A DNA stretch of 64,000 bases, taken from the NCBI RefSeq assembly GCF_010078385.1, contig NZ_SIJC01000004.1:124001-188000 (forward strand). Reading direction: 5' to 3'. The notes beneath the pieces are model-generated. The model ran no database searches and was not told the origin of the DNA. It worked only from the letters and a program-made list of their open reading frames with translations. A program made the translations under genes and the position numbers. The DNA is from Chengkuizengella sediminis. GTDB lineage: Bacteria > Bacillota > Bacilli > Paenibacillales > KCTC-33759. Shown here piece by piece: positions 43,928 to 52,965 of this stretch. Every line of letters starts with the position of its first letter. Position 1 is the stretch's first letter.

Positions 43928-44092
43928 TTCAAAAAGTCCCTTTTTAATCACGAAGCAAATCATGTAGGTGAATCGACATCGAATCTTGCACGAAACTTTG
44001 AAGTCCGGTGCTCATGTAACATTTTCTACACTCCGCTCCTCCTTCTACAATTTCGTACAACCTTCTCGGTGCTAAAAAATGAACTTTTTGAA
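43928..44092. repeat. 165-bp intergenic element with inverted ends (MITE-like or structured RNA)
   Basis: TTCAAAAAGT (43928-43937) and ACTTTTTGAA (44083-44092) are exact inverted ends, and the match extends inward with gaps (CCCTTTTTAATCAC against GTGCTAAAAAATGA). The interior has paired motifs GCACCG and TTTCGTRCAA in both halves and no coding frame. It lies in the 400-base gap between the amidase gene and aconitase. From memory such blocks recur between genes in related Bacillales genomes, but only one copy is in this window. Confidence 0.55.
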
Positions 44093-44199
44093 CACTAACT
44101 TAATTCTGGGCATTTTTTGAACTGAAGATCGGTTATAACTTCAGACATCCAGCGCTGTATATACTATATGTTTTTATAGCTTATCACATGAAAAAAATC

Positions 44200-44228
44200 T
44201 TTACGTCTTGCTATTAAAACGCTATACT
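44200..44228 (+). promoter_or_regulatory. Predicted SigA promoter of aconitase
   Basis: The -35 TTTACG (44200-44205) and -10 TATACT (44223-44228) are separated by 17 bases, about 70 bases before the start. No other regulatory palindrome was evident. Confidence 0.5.
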
Positions 44229-44296
44229 TAAATTAAAGATATTTTTGAAATTAAGTTTCATTAGATGAAACCAAGAACATTTAAGGAGGAAATTTG

Positions 44297-47008
44297 ATGT
44301 CTAACAAAGATCAATTTAACGTTCGCGCACAGCTAACGGTAGGAGATAAGTCATATACTTATTATTCTTTACCTGAGTTAGATAAAGCGAATGTAGGAAA
44401 TATTGCAACGCTCCCATTTTCCATTAAAGTACTATTAGAAGCAGCGGTCCGTAAGTTTGACGGTCGTGCGATTACAGAAGGGCATGTAAACCAAATTGCT
44501 AGCTGGGCTGAAAATAAAGGACAAAACAAACAGGAAATTCCTTTTGTACCTGCAAGAATCGTTCTTCAAGATTTCACTGGTGTACCTGTAGTTGTTGATT
44601 TAGCAGCGATGCGTGATACAGTTGCAAAAGCTGGTGGAGATCCAGACAAAATCAACCCACTTGCTCCAGTAGATTTAGTTATCGATCACTCTGTTATGGT
44701 CGATGCTTTCGGTTCTGAAAATGCATTAGAGTACAATATGAATGTAGAATTTGAACGTAACGAAGAAAGATACCGTTTCTTACGTTGGGCGCAAACTGCA
44801 TTTGATAATTTCCGTGCAGTACCACCTGCAACTGGAATTGTTCACCAGGTGAACCTTGAGTACTTAGCATCCGTTGCAGCTACGAAAGAAGTTAATGGGG
44901 TAACAGAAGTATTCCCTGACTCCCTAGTAGGTACAGATTCACATACTACGATGATCAACGGTTTAGGTGTTGTTGGTTATGGTGTAGGTGGAATTGAAGC
45001 TGAAGCAGGAATGCTTGGACAGCCATTATACTCAGTGACTCCTGATGTAATCGGATTCAAGTTAACTGGAAGTTTAGCAGAAGGCGCTACGGCAACTGAC
45101 CTTGCTCTTACCATTACAGAAACACTTCGTAAAAAAGGTGTTGTAGGTAAATTCGTTGAGTTTTATGGTTCTGGATTAAGCAACATTAGCTTAGCTGACC
45201 GTGCTACAGTAGCAAATATGGCTCCTGAGTATGGTGCAACGGTTGGTTTCTTCCCAGTAGATAATGAAACATTGAACTATCTAAGAGGAACTGGACGTAG
45301 CGAAGAGCAAATCGCACTTGTTGAGCAGTATTATAAAGCACAAGGATTATTCCGTACGGATGATACTCCAGATCCTGTATTTACAGATACAATTGAATTA
45401 GATATATCTACTGTGGTCCCAAGTCTTTCTGGACCTAAACGTCCACAGGATCGCGTAGAACTAACAGATATGAAACAAAAGTTTAATGAAGTTGTTCGTA
45501 AACCGATTGACCAAGGCGGTTTAGGTATTTCTGAAGACAAAATTAAAGATTCTGTAGAAGTAAAACATCCGAATGGAGATACTACTACTTTAACTACTGG
45601 TTCTGTTGTTATTGCTGCGATAACAAGCTGTACAAATACTTCTAATCCAAGTGTTATGCTTGGTGCTGGTTTATTAGCTAAAAAAGCAGTTGAAAAAGGT
45701 TTAAAAGTACCTGCATATGTAAAAACAAGTTTAGCTCCTGGGTCTCTAGTTGTTACAGAGTATCTTAAAAAAGCAAACTTACTTAACTCTTTAGAGGATC
45801 TTGGATTCTACGTAGCAGGATACGGTTGTACTACTTGTATTGGTAACAGTGGTCCACTTCCTGATGAAGTTTCAAAAGCAATCGCTGATAATGACTTAAC
45901 GGTATGTTCTGTATTAAGTGGGAACCGTAACTTTGAAGGACGTGTTCATGCTCAGGTGAAAGCAAACTATCTTGCATCACCTCCATTGGTTGTTGCGTAT
46001 GCCCTAGCAGGTACAACTGATATTGACTTAACTACAGAACCAATTGGATATGATGAAAATAACAAAGCAGTATACTTAAAAGACATTTGGCCTTCTAATC
46101 AAGAAGTAATGGATACTGTCAATCAGGCAATGAGTCCTGACTTATTCCGTGATAAATATAAAGATGTATTCCGTGCGAACCAACGTTGGAATGATATTCC
46201 TGTTCCAGAGGGTAAATTATATGAGTGGGATGAAAAATCTACTTATATTCAAAATCCACCATTCTTTGAAGGTTTAACTCCTGAGGTTGGTGACATCGCA
46301 AATATTAATAATGCAAAAACATTAGCACTAATGGCAGATTCAGTTACTACAGACCATATCTCCCCTGCTGGAAATATTGCTGTAGGCAGTCCAGGAGAAA
46401 AATATTTAACAGATAACGGTGTAGAACGCAAAGATTTCAACTCTTATGGTTCTAGACGTGGAAATCATGAAGTGATGATGCGTGGTACTTTTGCAAACAT
46501 TCGTATCCGTAACCAGCTTGCTCCTGGTACAGAGGGTGGAGTAACAACTTACTTGCCAACAAATGAAGTGATGCCAATTTATGATGCAGCCATGAAATAT
46601 AAAGATACGGGTACCCCACTTGTAGTATTTGCTGGAAAAGAATACGGTACTGGAAGTTCTCGTGACTGGGCTGCAAAAGGTAGTAGCTTGTTAGGCGTTC
46701 ATGCAGTAGTTGCTGAAAGCTTTGAAAGAATCCATCGCAGTAACTTAGTCGGCATGGGGGTATTACCACTTCAATTTGAAGCAGGTCAAAGCTGGAAGTC
46801 CCTTGGAATTACAGGAAAAGAAACGTTCAACTTCGTTGGTTTAAACAATGATGTAAAACCAGGGCAAATCATTAAAGTTGAAGCGACTCGTGAAGATGGT
46901 ACGAAGTTTGAATTCAACACGATTAGTCGTTTAGACAGTATGGTTGATGTAGATTATTACCGTAACGGTGGAATTCTACAAACTGTACTTCGTCAATTGA
47001 TGAACTAA
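44297..47008 (+). CDS. acnA: Aconitate hydratase AcnA
   Basis: The product is about 903 aa. The start is the ATG at 44297, with AAGGAGG ahead. This [4Fe-4S] TCA-cycle enzyme converts citrate to isocitrate. Cluster cysteines are seen in [16 protein letters not shown] and [10 protein letters not shown], and the C-terminal swivel domain has [32 protein letters not shown] and [14 protein letters not shown] are also diagnostic. The length is that of the AcnA/IRP type, which may bind RNA as apo-protein. It is a single-gene unit with predicted promoter and terminator. Confidence 0.97.
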   Translation: MSNKDQFNVRAQLTVGDKSYTYYSLPELDKANVGNIATLPFSIKVLLEAAVRKFDGRAITEGHVNQIASWAENKGQNKQEIPFVPARIVLQDFTGVPVVVDLAAMRDTVAKAGGDPDKINPLAPVDLVIDHSVMVDAFGSENALEYNMNVEFERNEERYRFLRWAQTAFDNFRAVPPATGIVHQVNLEYLASVAATKEVNGVTEVFPDSLVGTDSHTTMINGLGVVGYGVGGIEAEAGMLGQPLYSVTPDVIGFKLTGSLAEGATATDLALTITETLRKKGVVGKFVEFYGSGLSNISLADRATVANMAPEYGATVGFFPVDNETLNYLRGTGRSEEQIALVEQYYKAQGLFRTDDTPDPVFTDTIELDISTVVPSLSGPKRPQDRVELTDMKQKFNEVVRKPIDQGGLGISEDKIKDSVEVKHPNGDTTTLTTGSVVIAAITSCTNTSNPSVMLGAGLLAKKAVEKGLKVPAYVKTSLAPGSLVVTEYLKKANLLNSLEDLGFYVAGYGCTTCIGNSGPLPDEVSKAIADNDLTVCSVLSGNRNFEGRVHAQVKANYLASPPLVVAYALAGTTDIDLTTEPIGYDENNKAVYLKDIWPSNQEVMDTVNQAMSPDLFRDKYKDVFRANQRWNDIPVPEGKLYEWDEKSTYIQNPPFFEGLTPEVGDIANINNAKTLALMADSVTTDHISPAGNIAVGSPGEKYLTDNGVERKDFNSYGSRRGNHEVMMRGTFANIRIRNQLAPGTEGGVTTYLPTNEVMPIYDAAMKYKDTGTPLVVFAGKEYGTGSSRDWAAKGSSLLGVHAVVAESFERIHRSNLVGMGVLPLQFEAGQSWKSLGITGKETFNFVGLNNDVKPGQIIKVEATREDGTKFEFNTISRLDSMVDVDYYRNGGILQTVLRQLMN

Positions 47009-47057
47009 TATTCAATACCCTTGCAACCATAATTTAAAAGTGCAATTAGTTTAAATA

Positions 47058-47099
47058 ACAAACGTCCTAAGAGATTACATCAATTAGGGCGTTTTTTAC
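47058..47099 (+). terminator. Terminator of aconitase
   Basis: The stem AACGTCCTAA/TTAGGGCGTT is followed by TTTTAC. It is very similar to the terminator after the next gene (47645-47690), as if the two arose by duplication. Confidence 0.8.
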
Positions 47100-47126
47100 T
47101 TTATAAACGTAAGGAGAAATGAAAAA

Positions 47127-47606
47127 ATGACCTTCAAAACAACAGATTTATGTGATGAATATGCAAAGGAATTATCAATATGCCAAACTGAATTTCGCTC
47201 ATTTGGTAAGAAGCAATCTTTTTTTGGCCCGATTGCTACAGTAGAGATACTTGAAGATAATGTATTACTTGAAGAGGCGCTGAACACCATTCCTGAAGGG
47301 TCAGTTTTAGTAGTGGATGGTGGTGGATCAAAAAAATGTGCATTAATGGGTGACCGTTTAGGTGAAATTGGTGTATCTAGACGACTTAGCGGTATTATTA
47401 TTAACGGATGTGTACGTGATTCAGTAGAATTATCTAAGCTAGACTTCGGTATTAGGGCACTTAGCACAAACCCCTTAAAAAGTAAAAAAGAAGGTAAGGG
47501 AAAAACCAATGTGGTAGTCAAATTTGGTGAAGTGACTTGGGTACCTGGAGAATACGTTTATGTTGATGAGGATGGCATCGTTGTAGCTCCTAGAGAGCTT
47601 TCATAA
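47127..47606 (+). CDS. RraA family protein (HMG/OHCU aldolase-like)
   Basis: The 159-aa protein is the usual RraA length: KTTDLCDEYAKELSICQTEF, GPIATVEILEDNV, VLVVDGGGSKKCALMGDRLG (the G-G-x-x-x-x-A-x-x-G-D/N-x-L substrate-binding motif), IIINGCVRDSVEL (R-D metal-binding pair) and IRALSTNPLKS. Family members either inhibit RNase E or act as 4-hydroxy-4-methyl-2-oxoglutarate/oxaloacetate aldolases; in organisms without RNase E the aldolase role is likelier. The RBS AAGGAG lies 8 bases ahead of the ATG. It has its own terminator. Confidence 0.88.
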   Translation: MTFKTTDLCDEYAKELSICQTEFRSFGKKQSFFGPIATVEILEDNVLLEEALNTIPEGSVLVVDGGGSKKCALMGDRLGEIGVSRRLSGIIINGCVRDSVELSKLDFGIRALSTNPLKSKKEGKGKTNVVVKFGEVTWVPGEYVYVDEDGIVVAPRELS

Positions 47607-47641
47607 AGGGCAACTCTTATAATTTAAAAATCCATATTAGT

Positions 47642-47690
47642 TTACTAAACGCCCTAGTGATATTTACATCAACTAAGGCGTTTTTTATAT
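47642..47690 (+). terminator. Terminator of the RraA gene
   Basis: The stem AACGCCCTAGT/ACTAAGGCGTT is followed by TTTTTAT. It could also act on the convergent gene ending at 47705. Confidence 0.8.
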
Positions 47691-47704
47691 AAATTGGAAA
47701 TTAT

Positions 47705-48997
47705 TTATTTTTGACTTTTATTTAAAGCTTGATCTAAATCATGGATTAAATCATCAATAAACTCTGTACCAATAGACAATCGAATCATTCCAGAAGTTAC
47801 CCCTGCAGATAATAAATCATCACCTGTTAGTTGGGCGTGAGTCGTACTTGCTGGATGAATAATTAAAGATTTACAATCTCCAATATTGGCTAGATGTGAG
47901 AAAAGCTCTACAGAATTAATTAATTTTTTCCCTGCTTCAAGCCCGCCTTTCACTTCAAAATTCATCACAGCCCCCTGTCCATCAGGTAAATATTTCTTTA
48001 CTAGATGATGTGTAGGATGACTTTCCAAACCTACAAAACTAACAGTTTCAACGAATTCGTGATTCTCTAAAAATCTTGCAATCTTCATCGCATTTTCACT
48101 ATGTCTTTCCATACGTAAATGTAGTGTTTCTAATCCTTGCATAAGTAAGAAGGAATTAAATGGTGAAATTGACGCCCCCATATCTCTCATCAATTGAGCA
48201 CGTGCTTTAACGATATATGCAATAGAACCTACAGCCTCTGTATATCTAACACCATTGTAACTTGGATCTGGTTCAGTTAATCCTGGGAACTTTCCACTAG
48301 CTTTCCAATCAAAGGTACCACCATCAACAATAATCCCACCCATTGAAGTACCATGACCACCAATAAATTTCGTAGCTGAATGTACAACAATGTCTGCACC
48401 ATGTTCGATCGGACGTAATAAATAAGGGCTAGGGATCGTATTATCAACAATGAAAGGAATGTTATGTTCATGAGCAATTTTTGCAACTGCTTCTATGTCT
48501 AATAAATCACCTCTAGGATTTCCTAAAGCTTCTGCATATAAAGCTTTTGTTTTATCCGTAATAGCTCTACGGAAGTTTTCTGGATCATTAGGATCAATTA
48601 ACTTAACGTCAATACCGAGCCTAGGTAAAGCTGTTGAAAACAAATTATAAGTCCCACCATACAAACTTGAACCAGATACGATTTCATCCCCCGCACCCGC
48701 AATATTAAAGATAGAATAAGTGACTGCAGATAAACCAGAAGAAGTTGCTAAAGCTGCTTGACCGCCTTCTAATGCGGCTACTCTTTTCTCAAAAGCATCT
48801 GAAGTTGGATTCGTCAATCGAGTGTAAATATTCCCAAATTCCTCTAATGCAAATAGTTTTGCAGCATGTTCCGTATCTTTAAATCCATACGCAGCTGTCT
48901 GATAAATTGGAAGAGCAGATGACATTGTTGTTGGATCAATCTCTTGACCTGCATGTACTGATAAAGTTTCTAAACCTAACTTACGTTCCTCAGACAT
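47705..48997 (-). CDS. metY: O-acetylhomoserine sulfhydrylase/aminocarboxypropyltransferase
   Basis: The product is about 430 aa. The start is ATG at 48997 (MSEERKLGLETLSVHAGQE), with GGGGGGA 5 bases ahead; the upstream extension lacks an RBS. This Cys/Met-metabolism PLP enzyme shows ALPIYQTAAYGFKD, YTRLTNPTSDAFEKRVAALE, SGSSLYGGTYNLFS, the PLP-lysine motif HSATKFIGGHGTS and a MRLSIGTEFIDDLI end. The long insert and overall length fit MetY, which makes homocysteine from O-acetylhomoserine and sulfide. No S-box or T-box leader was found ahead, so control is not apparent. Confidence 0.95.
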   Translation of the reverse strand: MSEERKLGLETLSVHAGQEIDPTTMSSALPIYQTAAYGFKDTEHAAKLFALEEFGNIYTRLTNPTSDAFEKRVAALEGGQAALATSSGLSAVTYSIFNIAGAGDEIVSGSSLYGGTYNLFSTALPRLGIDVKLIDPNDPENFRRAITDKTKALYAEALGNPRGDLLDIEAVAKIAHEHNIPFIVDNTIPSPYLLRPIEHGADIVVHSATKFIGGHGTSMGGIIVDGGTFDWKASGKFPGLTEPDPSYNGVRYTEAVGSIAYIVKARAQLMRDMGASISPFNSFLLMQGLETLHLRMERHSENAMKIARFLENHEFVETVSFVGLESHPTHHLVKKYLPDGQGAVMNFEVKGGLEAGKKLINSVELFSHLANIGDCKSLIIHPASTTHAQLTGDDLLSAGVTSGMIRLSIGTEFIDDLIHDLDQALNKSQK

Positions 48998-49322
48998 AAA
49001 TTGTCCCCCCATGATTTCCAAAAATATGTACTCAGCAAATTCAATAAATACATTTATATCCAATAGATATAAAATAATTTATCAACTTATATATTATACT
49101 ATATGTTACATATATTCAATAGGGAGGAGTAACTGAATATTGAAGCTTTACTCTGCTATGCAACAAAAAAATTTCACAAATTTTACATAAAAATGTAAGC
49201 GTTTTTATTGTTAATTTTAATAGATTTAGGAATTAACTGACTAAAAATCTAAAAACCCGTGGAGTGAAAGCGTATATGTTAAAGCTGGGGCTATTAGTAT
49301 GAAAAGAGAGAATAGGGAAACA

Positions 49323-50063
49323 TCACCGAATCATTTTCCCCATTCGATCTGCAGTTTCGATCATGAGCCCAGCATGCTCTTTCATATTTTCTAATGTTAG
49401 ACGATTTACTGGACCTGAAACGGATAAAGCAGCTACCAAATGATGCGATCGATTAAAAATCGGGATGGAAACAGCTGCAACACCAGACTCCCTTTCCTCA
49501 ATACTTGTGGCATATCCAACCTTTCGAATTTCTGCCATTTGATCTTTATAAGCAGAGATGTCTATGAGTTCCGTCCATTCATTAATCATGTTTTCTTGTA
49601 TGTCCGTGTCAGCAAATGCAATTAATATTTTACTAGATGCACCTACATACAATGGTAATCGAGCACCAATAGGAGCAACTCTTCTAATTGAATGTTTACT
49701 TTGCACTGCTTGTATACGAATTCTTTCGTTACCATCACGAATGTACAAACTAATGGTTTCACCTAAAATATCTCTTAATCGCTCCATCTCAGGTAAAAGA
49801 ATCGTCGCTGGATCATCAGATTGTGATAAGTTTGCAGACAACTCCCATATCCGAAAACCTAGTCTATACTTTTCAGTAACAGAATCACGAATCACAAACC
49901 CTTTCACTTCTAAGGAAGCTAATAAACGAAAAACGGTACTTTTATGTAATCCTGTTTTTTCTGCTATTTCCGTCAAACCCAAATCTATTTCATCTGTAAA
50001 ACATAACAAAATATCTAATGCTCGCTCAACTGCACGAACTGTTCCACTTTTTGTTTGTTCCAA
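49323..50063 (-). CDS. IclR-family transcriptional regulator
   Basis: The 246-aa protein has an N-terminal winged helix (AVERALDILLCFTDEIDLGL; IAEKTGLHKSTVFRLLASLE) and the C-terminal IclR effector-binding domain (GARLPLYVGASSKILIAFAD; EERESGVAAVSIPIFNRSHH; VAALSVSGPVNRL). It would bind a small organic acid or sugar-derived effector. It is divergent from nothing nearby; metY is the next gene in the same direction, 325 bases on. The target is unknown. Confidence 0.93.
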   Translation of the reverse strand: MEQTKSGTVRAVERALDILLCFTDEIDLGLTEIAEKTGLHKSTVFRLLASLEVKGFVIRDSVTEKYRLGFRIWELSANLSQSDDPATILLPEMERLRDILGETISLYIRDGNERIRIQAVQSKHSIRRVAPIGARLPLYVGASSKILIAFADTDIQENMINEWTELIDISAYKDQMAEIRKVGYATSIEERESGVAAVSIPIFNRSHHLVAALSVSGPVNRLTLENMKEHAGLMIETADRMGKMIR

Positions 50064-50212
50064 AACCTACACCACCCTTGATATGTGTTTCACACGATGA
50101 AACTCTGTTACAATAATTATACCTCATTTAGTTCAAAAATAAAACTTATTTTGGGAAATTCCAGTCAATTTATACCTAATAACAACTGGGTGGTGGAAGT
50201 ATGAATTTGTTC

Positions 50213-51613
50213 TTATGTTTGTTTTTTAACCGTAAAATTGTCTTCAAGCAATACCCAATTTTGTGGAAATGGATAACCTAAAACCCAGTAACTAATCCCT
50301 TTTAAATCATAATCCTTTACGGTATCGAATTTCGCTTGAGCACTACGGGCATCTTCAAACCATACCTCGTGCATTCTGCCTTGTTCATCTGTGTAACGAT
50401 AATATGGCGACTGAGTTACAGCATCATATTTAATATCTGCTCCGTACTTTACAGCTCTTAATATAGCTTCCTGGCTACTAAATGTTTCTGCCACTTGTCC
50501 TTGTACATGAGGAAGCAACCAATCTCTTGCATAGATTTGAAACCCAAAGAATATTTTTTCTCTAGGTATAACTGTGACTGCGTAATCGAGAACACGTTTA
50601 ATTTGATTTATTGGTGAGATAGCTTGTGGAGGTCCAAGTCTGTAACCCCATTCATATGTCATTAATATGACATAGTCAGCAATTCTACCATGTGCTTCAT
50701 AATCATACGCATCATTTCTAGAACTTACTTTTGGGATTAAAGCACTTGAAACAAAATAACCTTCTGGATGTAAGCGATCTACAACAAGTTGAAGAAATTG
50801 ATTATAAGGCTCGCGGTCTTCTGGGAGGACATTTTCTAAATTTACATTTAAACCTTGATACCCTTTCTCTTTCATAATCGTTAAAATGTTAGATATCAAT
50901 TCCTCTTGAATTTCTTGATTATTTAAAACATCATGTGCAAGATCTGACCCTGGATCTGTTGCAGTAAAATTCGTAATCGACATCATCGGTATTACATTTT
51001 CTTCAAAGCTAGTCTCAATGGCCTGAGAATCCTCAATCTGTTGAAGACTCCCATCTTCTTTCATCGCGTAGGCAGAAGGGGTTAAAGAAGTTAAATATTT
51101 TCCAACTTCTTTTACGATTGGGATTGCCTCATCCCCTAGTTTATAAATATATGCATTCACATCAATAACAGGTTTTTCTTTTCGGGGGATGATTAACATC
51201 ATACCTGGGTATATAAGATATGGAGGTTTCATATCGTTTACACTTATCAATGTTTGTAATGAGATCCCATAATTCTGGGCAATTTTCCACAACGTATCTC
51301 CTGGTCTAACATAATATCGTGGTGCTGGAATATACAACCTCCCCCCTGGAAAAATATTTACAGGATCAGTAATTTGATTTGCCTGAACTATCGCTTGAAC
51401 TGATGTCCCATAATTTTGAGCAATTTTCCATAATGTTTCTCCTGGTTTAACTATGTGAATAAAATCTTCAGTTGGAATCACTATCGATTGACCGATTACT
51501 AATTTATTTGGATCTGGTAATTTATTTATTTCTATTATTTTTGACATCGGCACTCGATAAGATTGTGCAACTTGCCAAAGTGTTTCGCCTGGGTTTATCG
51601 TATGAATAAGCAT
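50213..51613 (-). CDS. Spore peptidoglycan hydrolase type: three LysM plus GH18
   Basis: The 466-aa protein has three LysM repeats (about 2-46, 51-96, 99-143; NPGETLWQVAQSYRVPMSKI, KPGETLWKIAQNYGTSVQAI, RPGDTLWKIAQNYGISLQTL). A GH18 catalytic domain follows (VNAYIYKLGDEAIPIVKEVG; TYEWGYRLGPPQAISPINQI). SleL/YaaH enzymes with two LysM plus GH18 cleave cortex peptidoglycan as N-acetylglucosaminidases. There is no signal peptide, as in that family. In the active-site strand this protein has GLNVNLENV where relatives commonly show GVNIDFEN; the key Glu is kept but the preceding Asp is Asn. Confidence 0.9.
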   Translation of the reverse strand: MLIHTINPGETLWQVAQSYRVPMSKIIEINKLPDPNKLVIGQSIVIPTEDFIHIVKPGETLWKIAQNYGTSVQAIVQANQITDPVNIFPGGRLYIPAPRYYVRPGDTLWKIAQNYGISLQTLISVNDMKPPYLIYPGMMLIIPRKEKPVIDVNAYIYKLGDEAIPIVKEVGKYLTSLTPSAYAMKEDGSLQQIEDSQAIETSFEENVIPMMSITNFTATDPGSDLAHDVLNNQEIQEELISNILTIMKEKGYQGLNVNLENVLPEDREPYNQFLQLVVDRLHPEGYFVSSALIPKVSSRNDAYDYEAHGRIADYVILMTYEWGYRLGPPQAISPINQIKRVLDYAVTVIPREKIFFGFQIYARDWLLPHVQGQVAETFSSQEAILRAVKYGADIKYDAVTQSPYYRYTDEQGRMHEVWFEDARSAQAKFDTVKDYDLKGISYWVLGYPFPQNWVLLEDNFTVKKQT

Positions 51614-51830
51614 AAAGTACCCTCCTTTTTTCTATATAAGTATTCAAAATAACCTTGAGAAATGACGTTAATATATACAGAGTGAGGTGAACCTTATTTT
51701 AACAATCCAATATTATTTCATAGTTTCCTATTGTTAAGCATAGTATTTTACATACAACCTTTTCATTAAAAAGGCTGTTCATCGTGATTTAGTGAACAAG
51801 CTCTTTTCTATTTTATAGGGGGAAAACTTT

Positions 51831-52955
51831 ATGCTTAAAGTATATGGAAGCTTAATGCCATTACGAATCTTAGAGGAAATTCGTTTTTGGAAAATGCAAG
51901 AAAAAGAACATACCGTTGTTATACGTGAACTTGCTCCTGATTTAGAGGAACAGTATGTCAAACTACTTCAAGAATGGGAAATCGTTTTTGCTAAGATGGA
52001 AAGTACAGCTCAACAGTGGATTGAATCTATTATTCGATCACAAAATCAAAACCATGAATTAAAACAAATGCAGCAATTTATAGACAGCAGCATTACACAA
52101 TCACAGCAATTCATTAAACAGTTATATCAAATGATGGAACAAAGTGAAGTGATTAAAAACAATCAAACGCTCAATACGGTCATGTTACACATTATTCGCG
52201 AATCTGACTATTTCTTAGGCGTACTTAATGGTTATCTACTAGCTCCAAATGACCCTCAAGAAAATACGAATGAATCAGTTAGAATCTCAACAAACTCTTC
52301 AGACGAAGAAGGTGTGATGACAGAAAAGCCAGTTCCTATTGGAAAACATACCCTTCCTCCTCTACCTTATTCTTATGATGCATTAGAACCATATATAGAT
52401 GAAGATACAATGAAAATCCACCATGATAAACATCATTTAGCTTATGTAAATGGGTTAAACAATGCTGAAATACAATTAGAAAAAGCTAGACAATCAGATG
52501 ATTTCTCGTTAATTAAACATTGGGAACGAGAATTAGCTTTTAATGGGGCAGGTCATTATCTGCATACAATTTTTTGGAATATCATGTCCCCTGATGGTGG
52601 TGGTGATGCTACTGGGGCTATTAGTGGACAAATCACGAAAGATTTTGGCAGCTTTGACGAATTCAAAAAACAATTTACTGCAGCAGCTAATAATGTAGAA
52701 GGTGGGGGTTGGGCCATTTTAGTTTGGAGCCCAAGAAGTCATCGATTAGAAATTTTACAAGCAGAAAAACACCAAAATCTATCACAATGGGATGTTATCC
52801 CATTGCTTGTATTAGATGTTTGGGAACATGCTTATTACTTGAAATACATGAACAATCGTCCAGATTATGTTGAGGCATGGTGGAATGTAGTGAATTGGGA
52901 ACATGTGAATGAACGATTTTCTCATGCTAGAAGATTGAAATGGGTGACATACTGA
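51831..52955 (+). CDS. DUF2935-superoxide dismutase fusion protein
   Basis: The 374-aa protein has two domains. Residues 1-150 are helical with LRILEEIRFWKMQEKEHTVV and MLHIIRESDYFLGVLNG, resembling one half of DUF2935 (a ferritin/hemerythrin-like helical bundle with E/H metal ligands). A polar linker of about 25 residues follows. Residues 170-374 are an Fe/Mn superoxide dismutase: LPPLPYSYDALEPYIDEDTM, KIHHDKHHLAYV, FNGAGHYLHTIFW and [12 protein letters not shown], with all four metal ligands present. B. subtilis SodF likewise has an N-terminal extension. An internal ATG at 52317 with GAAGAAGG just ahead could yield free dismutase. Confidence 0.88.
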   Translation: MLKVYGSLMPLRILEEIRFWKMQEKEHTVVIRELAPDLEEQYVKLLQEWEIVFAKMESTAQQWIESIIRSQNQNHELKQMQQFIDSSITQSQQFIKQLYQMMEQSEVIKNNQTLNTVMLHIIRESDYFLGVLNGYLLAPNDPQENTNESVRISTNSSDEEGVMTEKPVPIGKHTLPPLPYSYDALEPYIDEDTMKIHHDKHHLAYVNGLNNAEIQLEKARQSDDFSLIKHWERELAFNGAGHYLHTIFWNIMSPDGGGDATGAISGQITKDFGSFDEFKKQFTAAANNVEGGGWAILVWSPRSHRLEILQAEKHQNLSQWDVIPLLVLDVWEHAYYLKYMNNRPDYVEAWWNVVNWEHVNERFSHARRLKWVTY

Positions 52956-52965
52956 AAATTTATTA

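Noticed and set aside
49193..49206. cre-like sequence TGTAAGCGTTTTTA between the IclR and metY genes
   Set aside because: One consensus mismatch and no clear promoter association; kept out of the feature list as too weak.
48998..49322. Possible SAM (S-box) or T-box leader ahead of metY
   Set aside because: No conserved S-box or T-box motifs or terminator/antiterminator pair could be found in the leader.
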